Part shown: in pieces, positions 13,391 to 25,425 of the stretch
Position numbering within the stretch: the first letter of the stretch is position 1
Layout: each line of letters opens with the position of its first letter
Assembly (NCBI GenBank): GCA_009617715.1
Contig: VTFK01000218.1
Coordinates: 1-64,000, forward strand
Direction of reading: 5' to 3'
Source of the DNA: Plectrocnemia conspersa
Taxonomy: Eukaryota > Arthropoda > Insecta > Trichoptera > Polycentropodidae
Length of the DNA stretch: 64,000 bases
Made by a program: the position numbers and the translations under genes
Notes under the pieces: model-generated
The model's input: the letters and a program-made list of their open reading frames with translations, nothing else
What the model was told of the DNA's origin: nothing
The model's database searches: none

Positions 13391-14288
13391 ACAGACTCTC
13401 GTTTGTGGGGATCTTATTCTTGAAACTCGCGTAATTACTGTGACCAAAAGTGATTATTTAACAATAGTGCGATTACACAAAGACTCTCGTTGCGACTAAA
13501 ACTAAAGGGTTTCCTCATAAATAACACGCAAGGATTATCCGATGCATTGAATGAATATTTCTTTGTTCTTATCGAAACAGTCACGGGAAACAATATATAA
13601 CTGGAAGACAAATAGCACCGTAACATTCCGTTACACAATTCTTCGACCTCTGAAATATCCATCAAGCAAATGTCACTTTCTAAAGGCGTATACTTGTTGT
13701 TCTAAAAAGTGAGTGCAGCGATTGACTGGACGATCGCTACATGATTGTAATTGAGCGAGCTTTGCAACCCTGGACTTCAATGAAGAGAAGCTAGTCATAA
13801 ACAGTCACCTGCCAGAAACCCGAAGAGACTAGCAGACGCCCGCTGCCCACTGACAACATACTGGCATGGACGCTCGCGCTGGAGAAGGATCAACTCCACC
13901 ATACGAACACCTCAAATACCGTCGCTGCCACACCATCCAGAATCCACGGACATCATCCCTCCGCCAGCTTCTCCTCCACTGCTTGGAGAAAACATCTCGC
14001 CCATCATCGTCTGTCGCAATATGTAACATAATCTAATAAAATTCTCACTAGTCTCCACCTGCATCTTACTGGCTACGACGGCACGCCCCTCAGGGTTATA
14101 GAAACCCGAAAATTGTAATATTGCTATTACTGTTATAATTATTTTAATCAATAATACTATTATTATTATATTTTTAATGTCCTTTGTATTGTTTAAATTA
14201 ACACTCATGAAAAGGGGGGCATGAAAGGACATTACAAGTAAAATATCATACGGCTTCTCTTCGTCTAAATCCGTCTCTACCCACCCCA
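13391..14288 (+). mobile_element. LTR-retrotransposon-like remnant inside the Tigger element
   Basis: About 13391-14060 aligns with 39746-40392 in opposite orientation, including GTGACCAAAA, AATAACACGCAAGGA, GAATATTTCTTTGTT and CATCGTCTGTCGCAAT. It ends with an AATAAAA polyadenylation-like signal at about 14036. Further on, a purine tract (AAAAGGGGGG near 14209) is followed by a short segment starting GACATTACAAGTAAAATATC, which looks like a polypurine tract next to the start of an LTR. These features suggest a heavily deleted LTR element, possibly of the BEL/Pao group. No protease, RT or integrase sequence is present. The class is inferred; the shared repeat is directly seen. Confidence 0.45.
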
Positions 14289-14530
14289 TGCTTTATCGAA
14301 GATTTTAAACCTCTAATTCCTACAGTCACTTCGAAGCATAGCTGAAATAATGATTTGCTGTAAAGCATTTTGAAGTTCGTAATGATCAGCTGATCTATGG
14401 GCTTGAGTGATGGAGTGGTGTCAGGTGGAATAAACGTGATTTTAATGAACCCAAATTTCTCCAGTATGTGATCTTCAAGGTGTTGAGGATGAGCAGTAAC
14501 ATTATCCATAACCATCAAGATTTTGAGTGG
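14289..14530 (-). pseudogene. Tigger/pogo transposase DDE-domain fragment
   Basis: The minus-strand translation contains LMVMDNVTAHPQHLE, where MDN carries the second catalytic aspartate, followed by ITFIPPDTTPSLKPIDQ and ITNFKMLYSK. This is the signature DDE_1 segment of Tigger/jerky/CENP-B-type transposases. The third catalytic acid lies in the PIDQ motif. The frame then reads IFDKAWG, the expected next landmark, and breaks off where the LTR-like segment begins. Upstream of LMVMDN similarity is lost, so the N-terminal DNA-binding half is absent. Inactive fragment. Confidence 0.85.
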
Positions 14531-14672
14531 ACTTTTTCACAACAATAAGAAGCATCAACTGTCGAGAAAAATCATCGGCTTGTTTTGGGAAAAAGTGACG
14601 CAATACATACTGCTCGTAATGCAAGATATCGCTTGTTTATTAAGTCAAATTTTTTTTAAATGCACGTATTGC

Positions 14673-14698
14673 GAACCTCGCAATCCGAGGTTCCACTG
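14673..14698. repeat. Tigger terminal inverted repeat
   Basis: On the minus strand the end reads CAGTGGAACCTCGGATTGCG, followed by AGGTTC, with flanking TA. The CAG start and CCTCG core match Tigger-type ends. It contains an 8-bp internal palindrome (GAACCTCG / CGAGGTTC). Confidence 0.75.
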
Positions 14699-14700
14699 TA

Positions 14701-16084
14701 TTTTTTTACCATTTTTGCATTTTGAAAGTGCATAAAGTAGACACTGATATATAAATGCGAGTAAACGCTAATATAGAGTCTAATGGACAGAATAAGAATA
14801 CCTGTTTACGTTTTTCGTAAATTGTATATATGCAATCGTAACAAAGTAAAAGGAAATAACAATTTTCGCATAAACATTAATTTGTATTCGTTAACGATGC
14901 TCGTCAAACCACCAATAGCATGAAAGTCAAGCTTTCACCAATTAATGTTTTACAACGGATTCAAAATATACAATAAAAAGTAACAATAGAAGGTAATAAA
15001 TAGAATTACGACTATCCACCAATAAAATAAAGGTTATCGACGATTCTTATAGCATACAATTCGATTATATTCGATGACTCCATATTCGCAATTCTGTTGC
15101 AAAAAGACGATAGCATCAAGAAAACGCGTGGGATCGAATTGTTCAAAATTTATAGAGTATCTTTCGATTCACGAGCAATTTCGCGACCTACGTTATTATT
15201 TTCGCTATCGATTTTTCTCAAGATTGCGCAATATGTTATGACATGTGTCGCACGATGACTCAATGTTAATCATCGTACTACCATTGTTTTCGCTTCGTCG
15301 CACATACATACGTTTTGATTCCGTATCGTTTATACACACGAAAAGAGCCGAGTTTTAGAAAAATTCCACGGACTCCAGCACGCACTTCGAATTATGAAAG
15401 CTGCTTTTAAAATTCTCCTCGCGTAACCTTAATATCTGAAGCGTGCCTTCACGGTCATCCGCAATAAACAAACAATTTATTTTTCCTATATTCTCAAGGC
15501 AATTATTTCTGAATCTATGTGGAGCTTCTAATAAAACCTGACCACTCTCAAGCGAAAGTGTATTTTTTCAGTGATACATGCATATGCTTTATGTGTGCCG
15601 GAAGATGGTTCGACAGATAGGAAATTATTCGTGGTCGATATGTGATTTGATTTAAAAAAATATGTGGGTCTCTATAAAGCAGGGCTGTCGATCAATAATA
15701 ATTGTGTCGCCGCTCAATCGTTCGCTTTCTTATTTGCGCCTTTGTGCGCTTTGAGAGAAAACGGAAATTTAGAGCATCCGATGCTTGAAAGATTCGATCC
15801 GTGAAGTGACCCTTATTTTAATAAAACTTTCGCTTAAAGGTTTGTGCGAGAGATTTCTTATTGTTGTTTGTCATGAGAAGATGTACATACGCGTACTCCA
15901 TTGAAAATAGTTTGTGAAACTAATTGGTTCATACTTTAAAAATAGATATACATTCTTATTATTATTAACTTTGTACAACTACTTTGCAATAATCTGATCA
16001 GAAAGTCTAGTAAATATAGCACTTAAATCGAAAACATTAAATCATATACGGACGTTTTTGAATTACAATTTTACAATAAAAACT
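14701..16084. other. Noncoding, moderately GC-rich in part
   Basis: 15050-15460 and 15680-15860 are less AT-rich than the average for the window, but no gene, RNA or mobile element is recognised. Confidence 0.55.
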
Positions 16085-16312
16085 AGGGCTGTAGAATCGT
16101 GTTGTCGTGGTATTTTAGGAGGAGTTGGAGTCGTAAAAATTCGCTGAATTCCGACTCCTATTTATAATTTTCTTTAGCATATTGAGTGCGCTGAAGAGCG
16201 TTTGTTTTCCGCGCTTAAAATAATCAAATCTGATTTAAGAGCTTCCCATAAACGCGCGACTTCATTTTTTTTAAGATCTAATTCAGTTAAAATCACGGAT
16301 GGAAAATATTAA
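16085..16312 (+). pseudogene. hAT element fragment with transposase C-terminal motif
   Basis: The segment opens AGGGCTGTAGAATCG and has GGAGTTGGAGTCG at about 16120, a diverged form of the terminal repeat of the hAT MITE at 47535-47852. From 16184 an open frame reads ECAEERLFSALKIIKSDLR and ends at a stop near 16312. AERxFSALKxIKxxLR is the C-terminal hAT dimerisation motif. The two pieces adjoin, so this looks like an element with almost everything between one end and the last exon deleted. The other terminal repeat was not found. Confidence 0.55.
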
Positions 16313-16907
16313 AATTAGATTTATTATTATTAAAAATTTAAGATTGGAAGTCAACCTGGCAAAATAAAACAAGCTTTTTCCTTTGGGAGTATGATTATAA
16401 TTTTTTATTTATTTTAATGTATCGTTTTATTTATGTGTTTTTAAATTAATTTTTTATACTTACTTTTTATATATATATACATATATCATGTAGACGTAGA
16501 TTTTTTTGCTTAATGATTTTTTTAAACCCTTTTATTTTTTTTATAATTAGTAAATCGTTGACATTATTTTTATTGCTATCAATTATATTCTGGCAAAAAT
16601 TAAAATTATTAAAACTGTAAAAAACGGAGTCTTTAAATTGCATTAAAACACAAATTATAATATAATATTTATCTTCTAATTACATACAACCTTCTATCGA
16701 CTAAATAAAAATGGTAGATTGAATTTTTAGTTGTATTGAAAAGTATTTTTTCACAGTAAACTATCGTAACTGTGACTTATCATAAATTATTGATTTAGTA
16801 TATTATTTTTAGATTAGTTATTTCAAGAAAAGAATGAACAGTTGCATTTTTATTTTAACTTAGGCACTTCTTGCAAATCTTAATTAAACAACCTGAAATG
16901 ATCTTTT
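16313..16907. other. AT-rich noncoding stretch
   Basis: T-rich and A-rich runs only; nothing recognised. Confidence 0.6.
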
Positions 16908-17925
16908 GGAATTGTAATCAAAATATAATTTATTTTCAGATATTCTGATATCTCATGTGCTAACTAAAACATCGAGACTAATATTGATTTAATGACATTT
17001 TAGTTGATAAACAATGCTTGTAGATTATATATATATATATATGAACTGAAATAATTCAATAGAATTATACTTAAAATATAATTTATTATTGGTTATATTG
17101 TTCTCTCAGGTACTAATTAAAAAAACAGGACTAATACCGATTTAAACCTACGACATTTTTTGATAATTTATAAATACATTAACTGAGATGTTCACCTTTT
17201 GTAACTTCGCTTTAAAGTGCTTGCCACCTTTGCGGTATTTAGACCAGTAATATTATTTTTTTCTAAATTGCAAATCATCCAAAATTGCTATAAAAATAAT
17301 ATATAATACACCCTTTTATTTTAATCATAAAAAACTTTTAATTGTTATTTTTTACCGGAAAATACTATAAAAACATTTCGCATAACCACATTAACCCACT
17401 AATCTCGTGTATCGGAGACTGCGATAAAAACAACATTAAATTTAAATATAAGCACAAAATACCAAAGAAAATATTGCTATAGTGATTGAAGATCACATAT
17501 AAATGGTTCCAATTATTTACTTAAATTTATTTAAACTAGCACTTAATCCAGTGTTACCTTGCTTATATTTTTTTCTTCCACTTATATTGGAAAATGTTTT
17601 TAGTTTTTTTTCCCTTTTATAGCTATTAAAAATATTGTAAACACGAAAATAGCTATAAACTACTATAAAACATAAAATATATGTGTCTGTGTGTCTATCA
17701 CAAGATCTTCTCCCAAACTGTGAACAGTAGCGACGTGACGTTTGCACATGTCATTCTGGCTACGACCGATAACGTGCTGTAAAAATATAAGATACATTGG
17801 AATTAATTTTAAAATGTAATTTATTGCTATTTATTTTGATATTTTCGGTACTAGCTAAAAAAATCAGTACTGATATTTATTTTAATTAACATTTTAGTTA
17901 ATAAACAATGCTGATATATTATAGA
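16908..17925 (+). repeat. Three diverged direct copies of a 120-bp unit
   Basis: Copies lie at about 16908-17027, 17061-17180 and 17798-17925, all in the same orientation. Shared landmarks in order are TGGAATT, AAAATATAATTTATT, GATATT, GTACTAACTAAAA, a GACTAATAYYGATTT block, and ACATTTT with TTGATAA. Copies 1 and 3 also share ATAAACAATGCT. An (AT)n run lies at 17024-17042. The 17181-17797 segment between copies 2 and 3 shows no further copy. Origin unknown; not a microsatellite, and no open frame. Confidence 0.6.
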
Positions 17926-20035
17926 TTTATATTTTAAAAAACTGCTATTCTGAGTATACATATTGACGTGACTCAATGTATTCATATTACAGGAATTTTG
18001 TGATATATAATATAAGAATAGAAAATGTTTGTTTTTCTTTCATATGCGTAAAAATATAATATATCAGATTTTCAACTTTCTATATATGATAAGATAATCA
18101 GTAACATTATTTGGCACCCAGAAAGATGCACAGTGGCGATACAAAGCACACGTTTTCCGTGAGCTCTTTAATTATAGAATAAATTCAAGCTATATTTTCT
18201 ATATGCTAAAAAGTCCAAATTGGTTATTACCCAATTAAAAATCAAATCTAAATAATTGGTCTGATTGAATCTAAATCTTTAAATTGAATTTTTGATCGTG
18301 TCATAAAATGACATGTTTTAATGCTAAATGAATCTATTTTATAAAATACTTGCACCCAAATGAGTTCAATTTAATAATAAAATGATACAAAAACATCACA
18401 TCGTGATCATACATACAAATGTATATATGTATGCATACATAATACAAACGCTAAAAATTCCAAGAATCGCAAATCATCAAATTAACACCTAAAATTAACA
18501 TATACATCGATTCCGGCACCGTTAGCGAAATGAAAAATAAAATTTTACTGCTTCGCTAATCCGGAAACTTAACGGCGGTGCGCTCATCAATTAGTATTAA
18601 AACTTCGGCAAAGAGACAACCCTGATCGGGTTTGTGTGCCAATCGGAACCGGACGAAAAAAATGGTGATACGTAAGAAACCGGTTCCGAGAATACACATG
18701 CGCGAGATGCTCCGAATTAAAACCGCCTTTGTTACAATACTTACAAAAACGTAATATCGTTTTGTGCGATTTTTTCTAGAGAATCACATCATTACCTACG
18801 TAACTCGAAGGCATTTTTTCTCTATATTCACGTACAAGCAATATATATAATTTAATAACTGTATCAGATGATCACGTAAAATTTAAACTGCAATATTTAT
18901 GTGTTATATGAAATCTTATAAATCTTATACGCCATTTGAACTTTAATTTTAATGATTTCCTTTATGAAAATTCTTTAATAGTATGTAGAGTATGCACGTG
19001 TAAATGCGTTATACATAAATTGACCACGACACACAATCAAGTAACGTTTATAGAACTGGGTCAGATCTTTGTAATTTTACCAACACGCATATGTGCGTCT
19101 ATCGCATCATTTTAAAATATATCCATACAGTTTTTAATATGTCTTTGCTTATTACGGGTATGACAGTGTACTTTATACAAACGATCAAATTCTTAAGTCA
19201 GTTTCTCTGCCATTATGTGTGATATTCTAGTAGAATATTCCATTCGACGCAGATGTACATACACAATAGAGCTAATGTAATTGTGGTTCTGTGTATACAT
19301 AACTAACTTATTAATGGATATTTAGTTCTGGACGAGGAAATAAATTTCATGATTGAAATTTTATGTTTGTCCATCATTATCGATAAAGCGTGATTTTTGA
19401 CTAATTATGTTTGATTTACTGCGGATGTACTAATAGTAATCAAGCATAGTTGTACAAATCATTACTTGATTCAAATGCCTGTGTATCTTCTATAACTTTA
19501 GCCTCTGCTGTTGTATAAATATTAATTGGTATATTCATATACACACTGTACTTAAATAAAATTGACTTGAATATTTAAATTTTATATAATAGTATATAGT
19601 ACTACATAAGTACCAACATAGTGCTAATCTGAATTCAAATTGCTCAATAGTGTAAAATTATATTAGAGAACTTTCGCAATAATATAGATAGCACACTAGT
19701 ATTGAATCTCCAGAGTATCTTAATAGGCGTTGGCGTGATGTGTGCAAAACTATTTATTTTACTCTACGATGGAGGTGTATAACAGCATTTTAGTTCATTT
19801 GGAATTACATAGAGAATAATTTGTAAATATTTAATATGTAGGTTAATGCGATACGTCTGTATTATCTATTCACATGTGTAAATTGTAGAAGTACATATGT
19901 ACGTACATTAATTATTATAAACTGGAGTTGCATGATAATTAGTTGGCTCGCGCATTACTCGCCACTGCTACTAATTACCTCATTGTGTTAAGCAAATTTA
20001 ACTTATGAGTGTTATTACCTCAGTTTCCCCTTAAT
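17926..20035. other. Noncoding stretch
   Basis: Mostly AT-rich with TACATA-type simple sequence near 18410. A GC-richer patch at about 18480-18760 contains no recognised element. Confidence 0.6.
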
Positions 20036-20340
20036 TCCCCCGTGGTTTTGGAGCACTCTCGTCTCCCCGAGAGCCTTTGATGCAAGTGGTCCCTATTGAA
20101 GCCGAGGGAGGCCCTGTGTTTGATGCATAAACGGCTGCTCGGTATTTATGAATTTTTTTAACCCTTACCGCTTTGATCCCGTTAACGCTTTGAACTCTTA
20201 AAGCGGAGACTCGTTATTGTTTAATTATGTCGATTTGTTTCTAATTGAAGCCGCTCTCCTATGAAACGTTTGAAGTTATATAATCATTTTTCGGTTAACA
20301 TCGATTGTTAATCAATTAATTTGTATTTCGTAGCAAATCC
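20036..20340. promoter_or_regulatory. Candidate enhancer with TCF/Pangolin motifs
   Basis: This GC-richer island has two perfect matches to the TCF/LEF HMG consensus SCTTTGATS: CCTTTGATG at 20074-20082 and GCTTTGATC at 20170-20178. A related GCTTTGAAC is at 20187-20195. A CTCTCG/CGAGAG hairpin sits at 20056-20073, directly before the first site. In insects the TCF protein (Pangolin) is the nuclear effector of Wnt signalling. Two exact 9-mers within 105 bp are notable, but enhancer function is inferred from motif and composition alone. Confidence 0.4.
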
Positions 20341-21189
20341 TTGCTACTGATTGCCTGCCACTGTTTTGTTTGCGTTAAGCCAAGCGCGAAAAGACACGCT
20401 GGATAACAAATTAACACGGCATTAACCTTTATACCTCGAAGAAAGGCCTTCGATCTGAAGTCTTATCTCATCGTCCACGAAACAATGACTGCGCTCGTTC
20501 AATCCGAATGAATAATTGCTACGAAATCTTCTCGAACACCCGCAGAGCACCGAAAGACAGATACCATCAAGTATTAAGCAATCCTTATAACGAGACTAAT
20601 GTCTGGCCTTCTCATTAAAATCATACGCTTGAGATGCTTCACGTTGTGTACATAACGTGTCTTGTCTTAAAAAAGTGTTCTACGAGTAGTGACGTATTGA
20701 AAAGGGGTATTTATTCAGAGACAATCGAGTCTTTCAAGATGTCTACTATATACATTAAGTAGTAAAAAAAAAGCTCAAAAATAGATTTATATAAAGAATA
20801 TTTTAGATTGACCACAATATGTTTATTGCCAGTGATTTTCGGACTCCTTGTAATTAAAAATTAGAATTGAAAAAGACTACAATGCTTTGTATTGTATATG
20901 ATTCCATAAATTAATATTTTAATGCCTTATCATAAATTACAACCCTTGGGAAATATCTAGAACAAGCCACATATATTATAGAAAAGCTTGCAAAAAAGGT
21001 ACCACTTCCTCAAATTATAAGAATTAAAAATAAATTCGTAATCCTTATTTGGATTGTTTGTAACAGTTTATATTGTTTTTGAGTGAGTTACGTAGCCAAT
21101 TCTAAAAATATTTATAAAAATTATCAAGCCAAATCATATATACATAGGAATGCTTGAGTAAAAGTTCAATATTGTTGTATATTCGTCAG

Positions 21190-21207
21190 TTAGGTTAGGT
21201 TAGGTTA
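21190..21207 (+). repeat. Short TTAGG telomere-type tract
   Basis: 3.6 perfect tandem copies of TTAGG. TTAGG is the ancestral arthropod telomere repeat, lost in Diptera. The tract is too short to prove a telomeric origin. Confidence 0.6.
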
Positions 21208-21611
21208 TAGGTTTGTACTTAAGTAATTAGGTACAAGATTGTTGAATATAACTTATTATCAGCTGATCAATATTTTTACCTATAGTACAGCCAATTACAA
21301 TTGTTGTTTGAATTACATTTAGTGATATTCCATATGACCCTAAAAATTTTAACACTAGCTGAAAAATTGTACTCTTTGTTAATCACCAATTTTATATGTA
21401 TCACAACATTGTTATTATTTTTTTATTTAAAAAACTTAGTATTTCGTACGTTTCCTCGTCCACAAATTTCCTTATTAATTGAAATAGACAAAATTATGTG
21501 TTAATGCAAAATTCTTAGCTGGATCAATGTAAAAGTAGTTAGTAAATACATATGTACATATAATAATTATAGATAAGTTATGTTTAAAATAAATACATAA
21601 CGCAATTATTA

Positions 21612-21640
21612 AAGTTAGTGATTTTATTTTTAGGTAAAGA
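21612..21640 (+). promoter_or_regulatory. Possible ratchet site 3 (weaker)
   Basis: The sequence GTGATTTTATTTTTAG directly abuts GTAAAG, with the junction at 21633/21634. The pyrimidine tract is shorter than in the sites at 1.7 and 31.7 kb, and no GTAAGT follows within 60 nt. It lies on the same strand and between those two sites. Chance AG/GT juxtaposition is a real possibility. Confidence 0.3.
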
Positions 21641-22990
21641 AACATTGGTAGTTGCTCAAAAATATGTTTTAAATAATGACATACTATCCTTAATTTCCAA
21701 TTAAGTAATTAAACCTGTTTTTATGTGTATTATATTATATTAAGCTGACTATTAAACTTGACACAAATAACCAGTTTACTAGATTAATATTATAGTTGGT
21801 TTAAATTAAGTAGATTATCAGCAATTTATTTGCAACATTCAATTAAGAAACATATTATTCACATCACTAATTAACAGTACATAATAACTATTATGTCTGA
21901 AGCAAAACAATTGATAAACATGTATCAAGTAAGAAAAATCAAAATATATATATTATATAATATAATAATATGTTAGCTCGAAAATGATAAAATAAAAATA
22001 CATAAAAATTCTTGGAATAAATATAATAAATATTTTTCGTAAAAATAATGTTATAACAACGTTACTTTGTTATTACTCATACCAAAATAAAACCCACCCT
22101 CGCATGTAATTACAGTCAAAATCCCTAGAAGAAGAAATCCCCATGTCGTAGATTCAAATGACAACTTAATCCCTCCAGTGACTTGCATATGCGCACGATG
22201 TTCTGAAAATAACCATTACTCTAATCCTGCACTATCGCTATACTAAATCTATTATATATTTAAAGTAGAAAAATACATAGTGATTATAATAAAACAAATT
22301 GTATAGGTGTTTCATCAATGGATTTCGAAACAATGCATCATTTATAGTTTCGCAATGTGTTTTATAGATCATTATAATTATTTTTACATACATAATATGT
22401 ATCCAATTTGTATTAAGTCACGATTTTTAGTAAATTGATATGTGTAGGATTGACTAAAATATGCAACGTGACGTAATCGAAATTCAATTTTTATCTCATT
22501 CGTAGATATACATACGTTGATACAAAGTTTTCTTCTTACACGTTTGATTAATTCGTTTTTCCGTGTAAGTTGAAAAAGTGCGTAGGTCGAGGATTACTTA
22601 AATATAACATTTTTGTCGTGTGAGTTTCTAAGAGCTTATACGCTTATGTTCATCACAGTTTATCGTCGACTTAGATAGTATATTTTAGTATTTTATTTAA
22701 ATTCTAAATTTGTATTAATTGTATATCAAAACTTATTCACTCGAAATCTCTGATTTATTAAAATTTTGGTATAAACTTATTTTAAAGATAGATTTGTTTG
22801 ACCAAATAATTTGCGCCCAGTCTTCAAATGTCCAGTTTCGGTGTTGCCGAACCCATTTAAAAAAAAATATGTAATGCAATATCTCGTTGTTGCTAGTTCG
22901 GATTTTTATCTATTTATTTCGACAGCTTGCGTTCCACACTAAATTCATTTAATTATCCAATTAAGTTATATTTATTATTTGATTTTCACT

Positions 22991-23470
22991 TAATGATCAT
23001 TTTAAATTATCTGCAAAAAAACAGGAACAAGTTTGTATTAATCGGAAATCTACCTGCATCTTTTATATTGCCACATTCTTGAGAACAAAGCCGTATTTTA
23101 TATATTAAATTATAAGTATTAAGTGAAAATTCGTTATGATCGTGAAAAACATATATAAACATATTGTAAGAAAATCGCGTGTCGTTCTTGACACGTCGGA
23201 AAATACATCGATTTTTATCATTCGCTTTGCTGATTTTTTTTTGCGTTCTTCTTTGGTTTTGCGTTTGCACACACGTTAACTATCAGCATTGTTGTTAAGG
23301 ATGTATGGTTTCCACGTTTGGTCGCGTGTCGCAAGGACAACTTTCGCAATAATTGTTGGCCGAAGCGAGTCGAAGGAAACAATTACACGTACGTGCACGT
23401 TTGGCAACGTTAACGTTCTTTTAAGCAGGCCGGTAATAAATTCAAGAGCTAATTCATAAAAATATATCTC
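22991..23470. other. GC-richer noncoding island
   Basis: 23270-23460 is the GC-richest part and contains ACGTACGTGCACGT and GCAACGTTAACG. No coding or RNA signature. Confidence 0.4.
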
Positions 23471-24889
23471 GTTTATGTACTACTAGTTCTTTTATATCTA
23501 CAGTGGATCAATAATTCGAAGCAAAGAGAGCAAAACATTTTTTTTAATAGCGCTATCGTACGTGTGGCGTTTTCGACAAACGGTATTCGCAATATAAAAC
23601 GATCGGGCAATGGTTAAAAAGTAAACAAACAAAATTAAGATTCTTTATATTAATTTTCAATCGTATATAATTAAATATTGTGTATGATTATGGAACGATT
23701 ACATTAAAGTATGCTGACAGTGAAAGTATCTATAATCAGATAGCGGTCTATTCACGTCAACGTTTTGATTGACATTTTTTTACACACAAAGCTCTTGCAA
23801 TTATAATAACAAAGGTTAATAATAAATGTTTTATTTACATTATATTCCAGTCGCGCCCCTCTTCATATTTTAGATTAGATAATTCGATTTGACTTGGCAA
23901 GTCAAACCCTCTTCAAAGTACCACATTGAATTAAAAGATAATTGATAAAATTAACCTGGCGTACGTTATAACTGTTTTTTTTTTATTATTTATTATTATT
24001 TATAAATAATGGATTGCATAAAACAATACACATATTAAATGCTTGTTCAGATTAAGACATTATTTTTGCATTAGTTGCGTTGTTTAGTTTAACTGTTAAC
24101 TGTACATAACGACGCAATTAGAGCTGCATCTTCTGCTCTTTGATAACGATTACTATATATACATTTAATACAATATTAAATATAAGTTTCTGTTGTTATC
24201 AATGTAAAAGAATGTGATATTATTTATCAATACACTTGATACATTTATAAGTAGATAGGTATCACTTATATTCAATTTATTTTTATATAAGTAATTTTAG
24301 ATAAAGCTTAGAAAAAAATGTAACAACCGTTTATTCTATATTTAAACTTGAGCATCTAGCCTTGCCTGGGATTAAATTATATATAAAATAAGCCCGTGAT
24401 TAGCTCAAGAGAGTCATTCTTATTATATTTACATTTATTATAAATTGTACAAATATAACCTTACTCTACAAAAATATGTATTATGCTTCAGTGTTGTGAA
24501 TTCTATTCAATGCTAAATTTTATTCAAGCAGAGGATAATATCTTCCTAAGTAATTCCTCAAGGTCCTACAGTGTAACTAAGCAAAATTACAATCGGATGA
24601 CATTTGATTGACATATGCTCATGTCAAGAGCATATAGCAATTAAATGCAAACTTGTATATAAATCATTTTATAGAGCATCTCATAATAATATTTATAAAA
24701 TATTGCACAAATAAAAATGAAATTTAAAAAAAAATCTTAGAATGAAACAATTTCTATACTTGAGCAACACATGTAGCTTTTTTTCTCTCAATATACCTTA
24801 GTATCCAAAATCATGGTCCTTTATACCCCTTTATTTTGTTTCGAAATGCAAGACAATGCGACTTTCTGAACAAATGCTTTTACGCCTTT
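23471..24889. other. AT-rich noncoding stretch
   Basis: Nothing recognised. Confidence 0.6.
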
Positions 24890-25425
24890 AAAATTCATTT
24901 GTGAATCGTTTGAAACGTTTGAAATCGTCATCGAAATTCGCAAAATTCGTTTATTGAACGAAAAAATATATTGGTAATGCCCATATTTTATTATCGTGTG
25001 CGTCGCAAATATTTGTGAAGTTCGTGTTACGTTTTGGTTTTTGTTGTTTCAAGACATTCATATATTTAATTTATATGCAAATCTGCACAAAACATACGGA
25101 ATCGATCTTAATGTATATCAAATTCGTTCGAATGTTTGTCGGTGGTATCTACTATGACCGAAATTCGCAGAATTCGTTCGTTAATAGAAAAAATGTTGGA
25201 AAGGCCTTTTATAATCGCTTATCTCATTAACAAGTGTGCGTCGTAGTTCTCTATGAAGTTCGTGTTACGTTTTTGTATTTGATATTTAAGACGCAAAAAT
25301 TGTATATCAATCAGTTCAATAATTCAATCGTGTTTAATTTATTTCTAGTTATTTAATTTATATGCAAATCTGCACAATACATATAGATTCGATCTTTATG
25401 TATTTATATCAAATTCGTTCTAAAT
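24890..25425 (+). repeat. Diverged tandem duplication carrying octamer motifs
   Basis: Two direct units, about 24926-25133 and 25148-25422, share in order: CGAAATTCGCA with AATTCGTT, GTGTGCGTCG, TGAAGTTCGTGTTACGTTTT, TTTAATTTATATGCAAATCT with GCACA, TCGATCTT and TATATCAAATTCGTTC. Each contains a perfect POU-domain octamer, ATGCAAAT, at 25075-25082 and 25362-25369, within the best-conserved part. Unit 2 is longer because of an AT-rich insertion near 25290-25350. The units are not protein-coding. Selective retention of the octamer core suggests a duplicated regulatory element, but this is inference. Confidence 0.6.

Larger units (their letters stand above)
12918..14698 (-). mobile_element. Decayed Tigger/pogo element interrupted by an LTR-like insertion
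   Basis: One terminal repeat is at 14673-14698 with TA just outside it at 14699-14700. Reading leftwards on the minus strand come a DDE-domain fragment (14530-14289), a foreign segment (14288-13391), and a C-terminal transposase fragment (13310-12918). The order and strand are those expected of one element split by a later insertion. The left terminal repeat was not found, and much of the N-terminal half is missing, so the element is also internally deleted. Alternatively, two separate Tigger fragments lie close together by chance. Confidence 0.65.
20341..22990. other. Noncoding stretch
   Basis: 20341-20700 is moderately GC-rich, then the sequence becomes very AT-rich. It contains the TTAGG tract and the third possible ratchet site, listed separately. 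The 67-codon frame at 21301-21504 is a Leu/Phe-rich AT artefact. Confidence 0.6.

Noticed and set aside
17095..17120. Another AG/GT site (TCTCTCAG/GTACTA)
   Set aside because: The donor half is poor and the site is part of the three-copy repeat, where other copies lack the AG.
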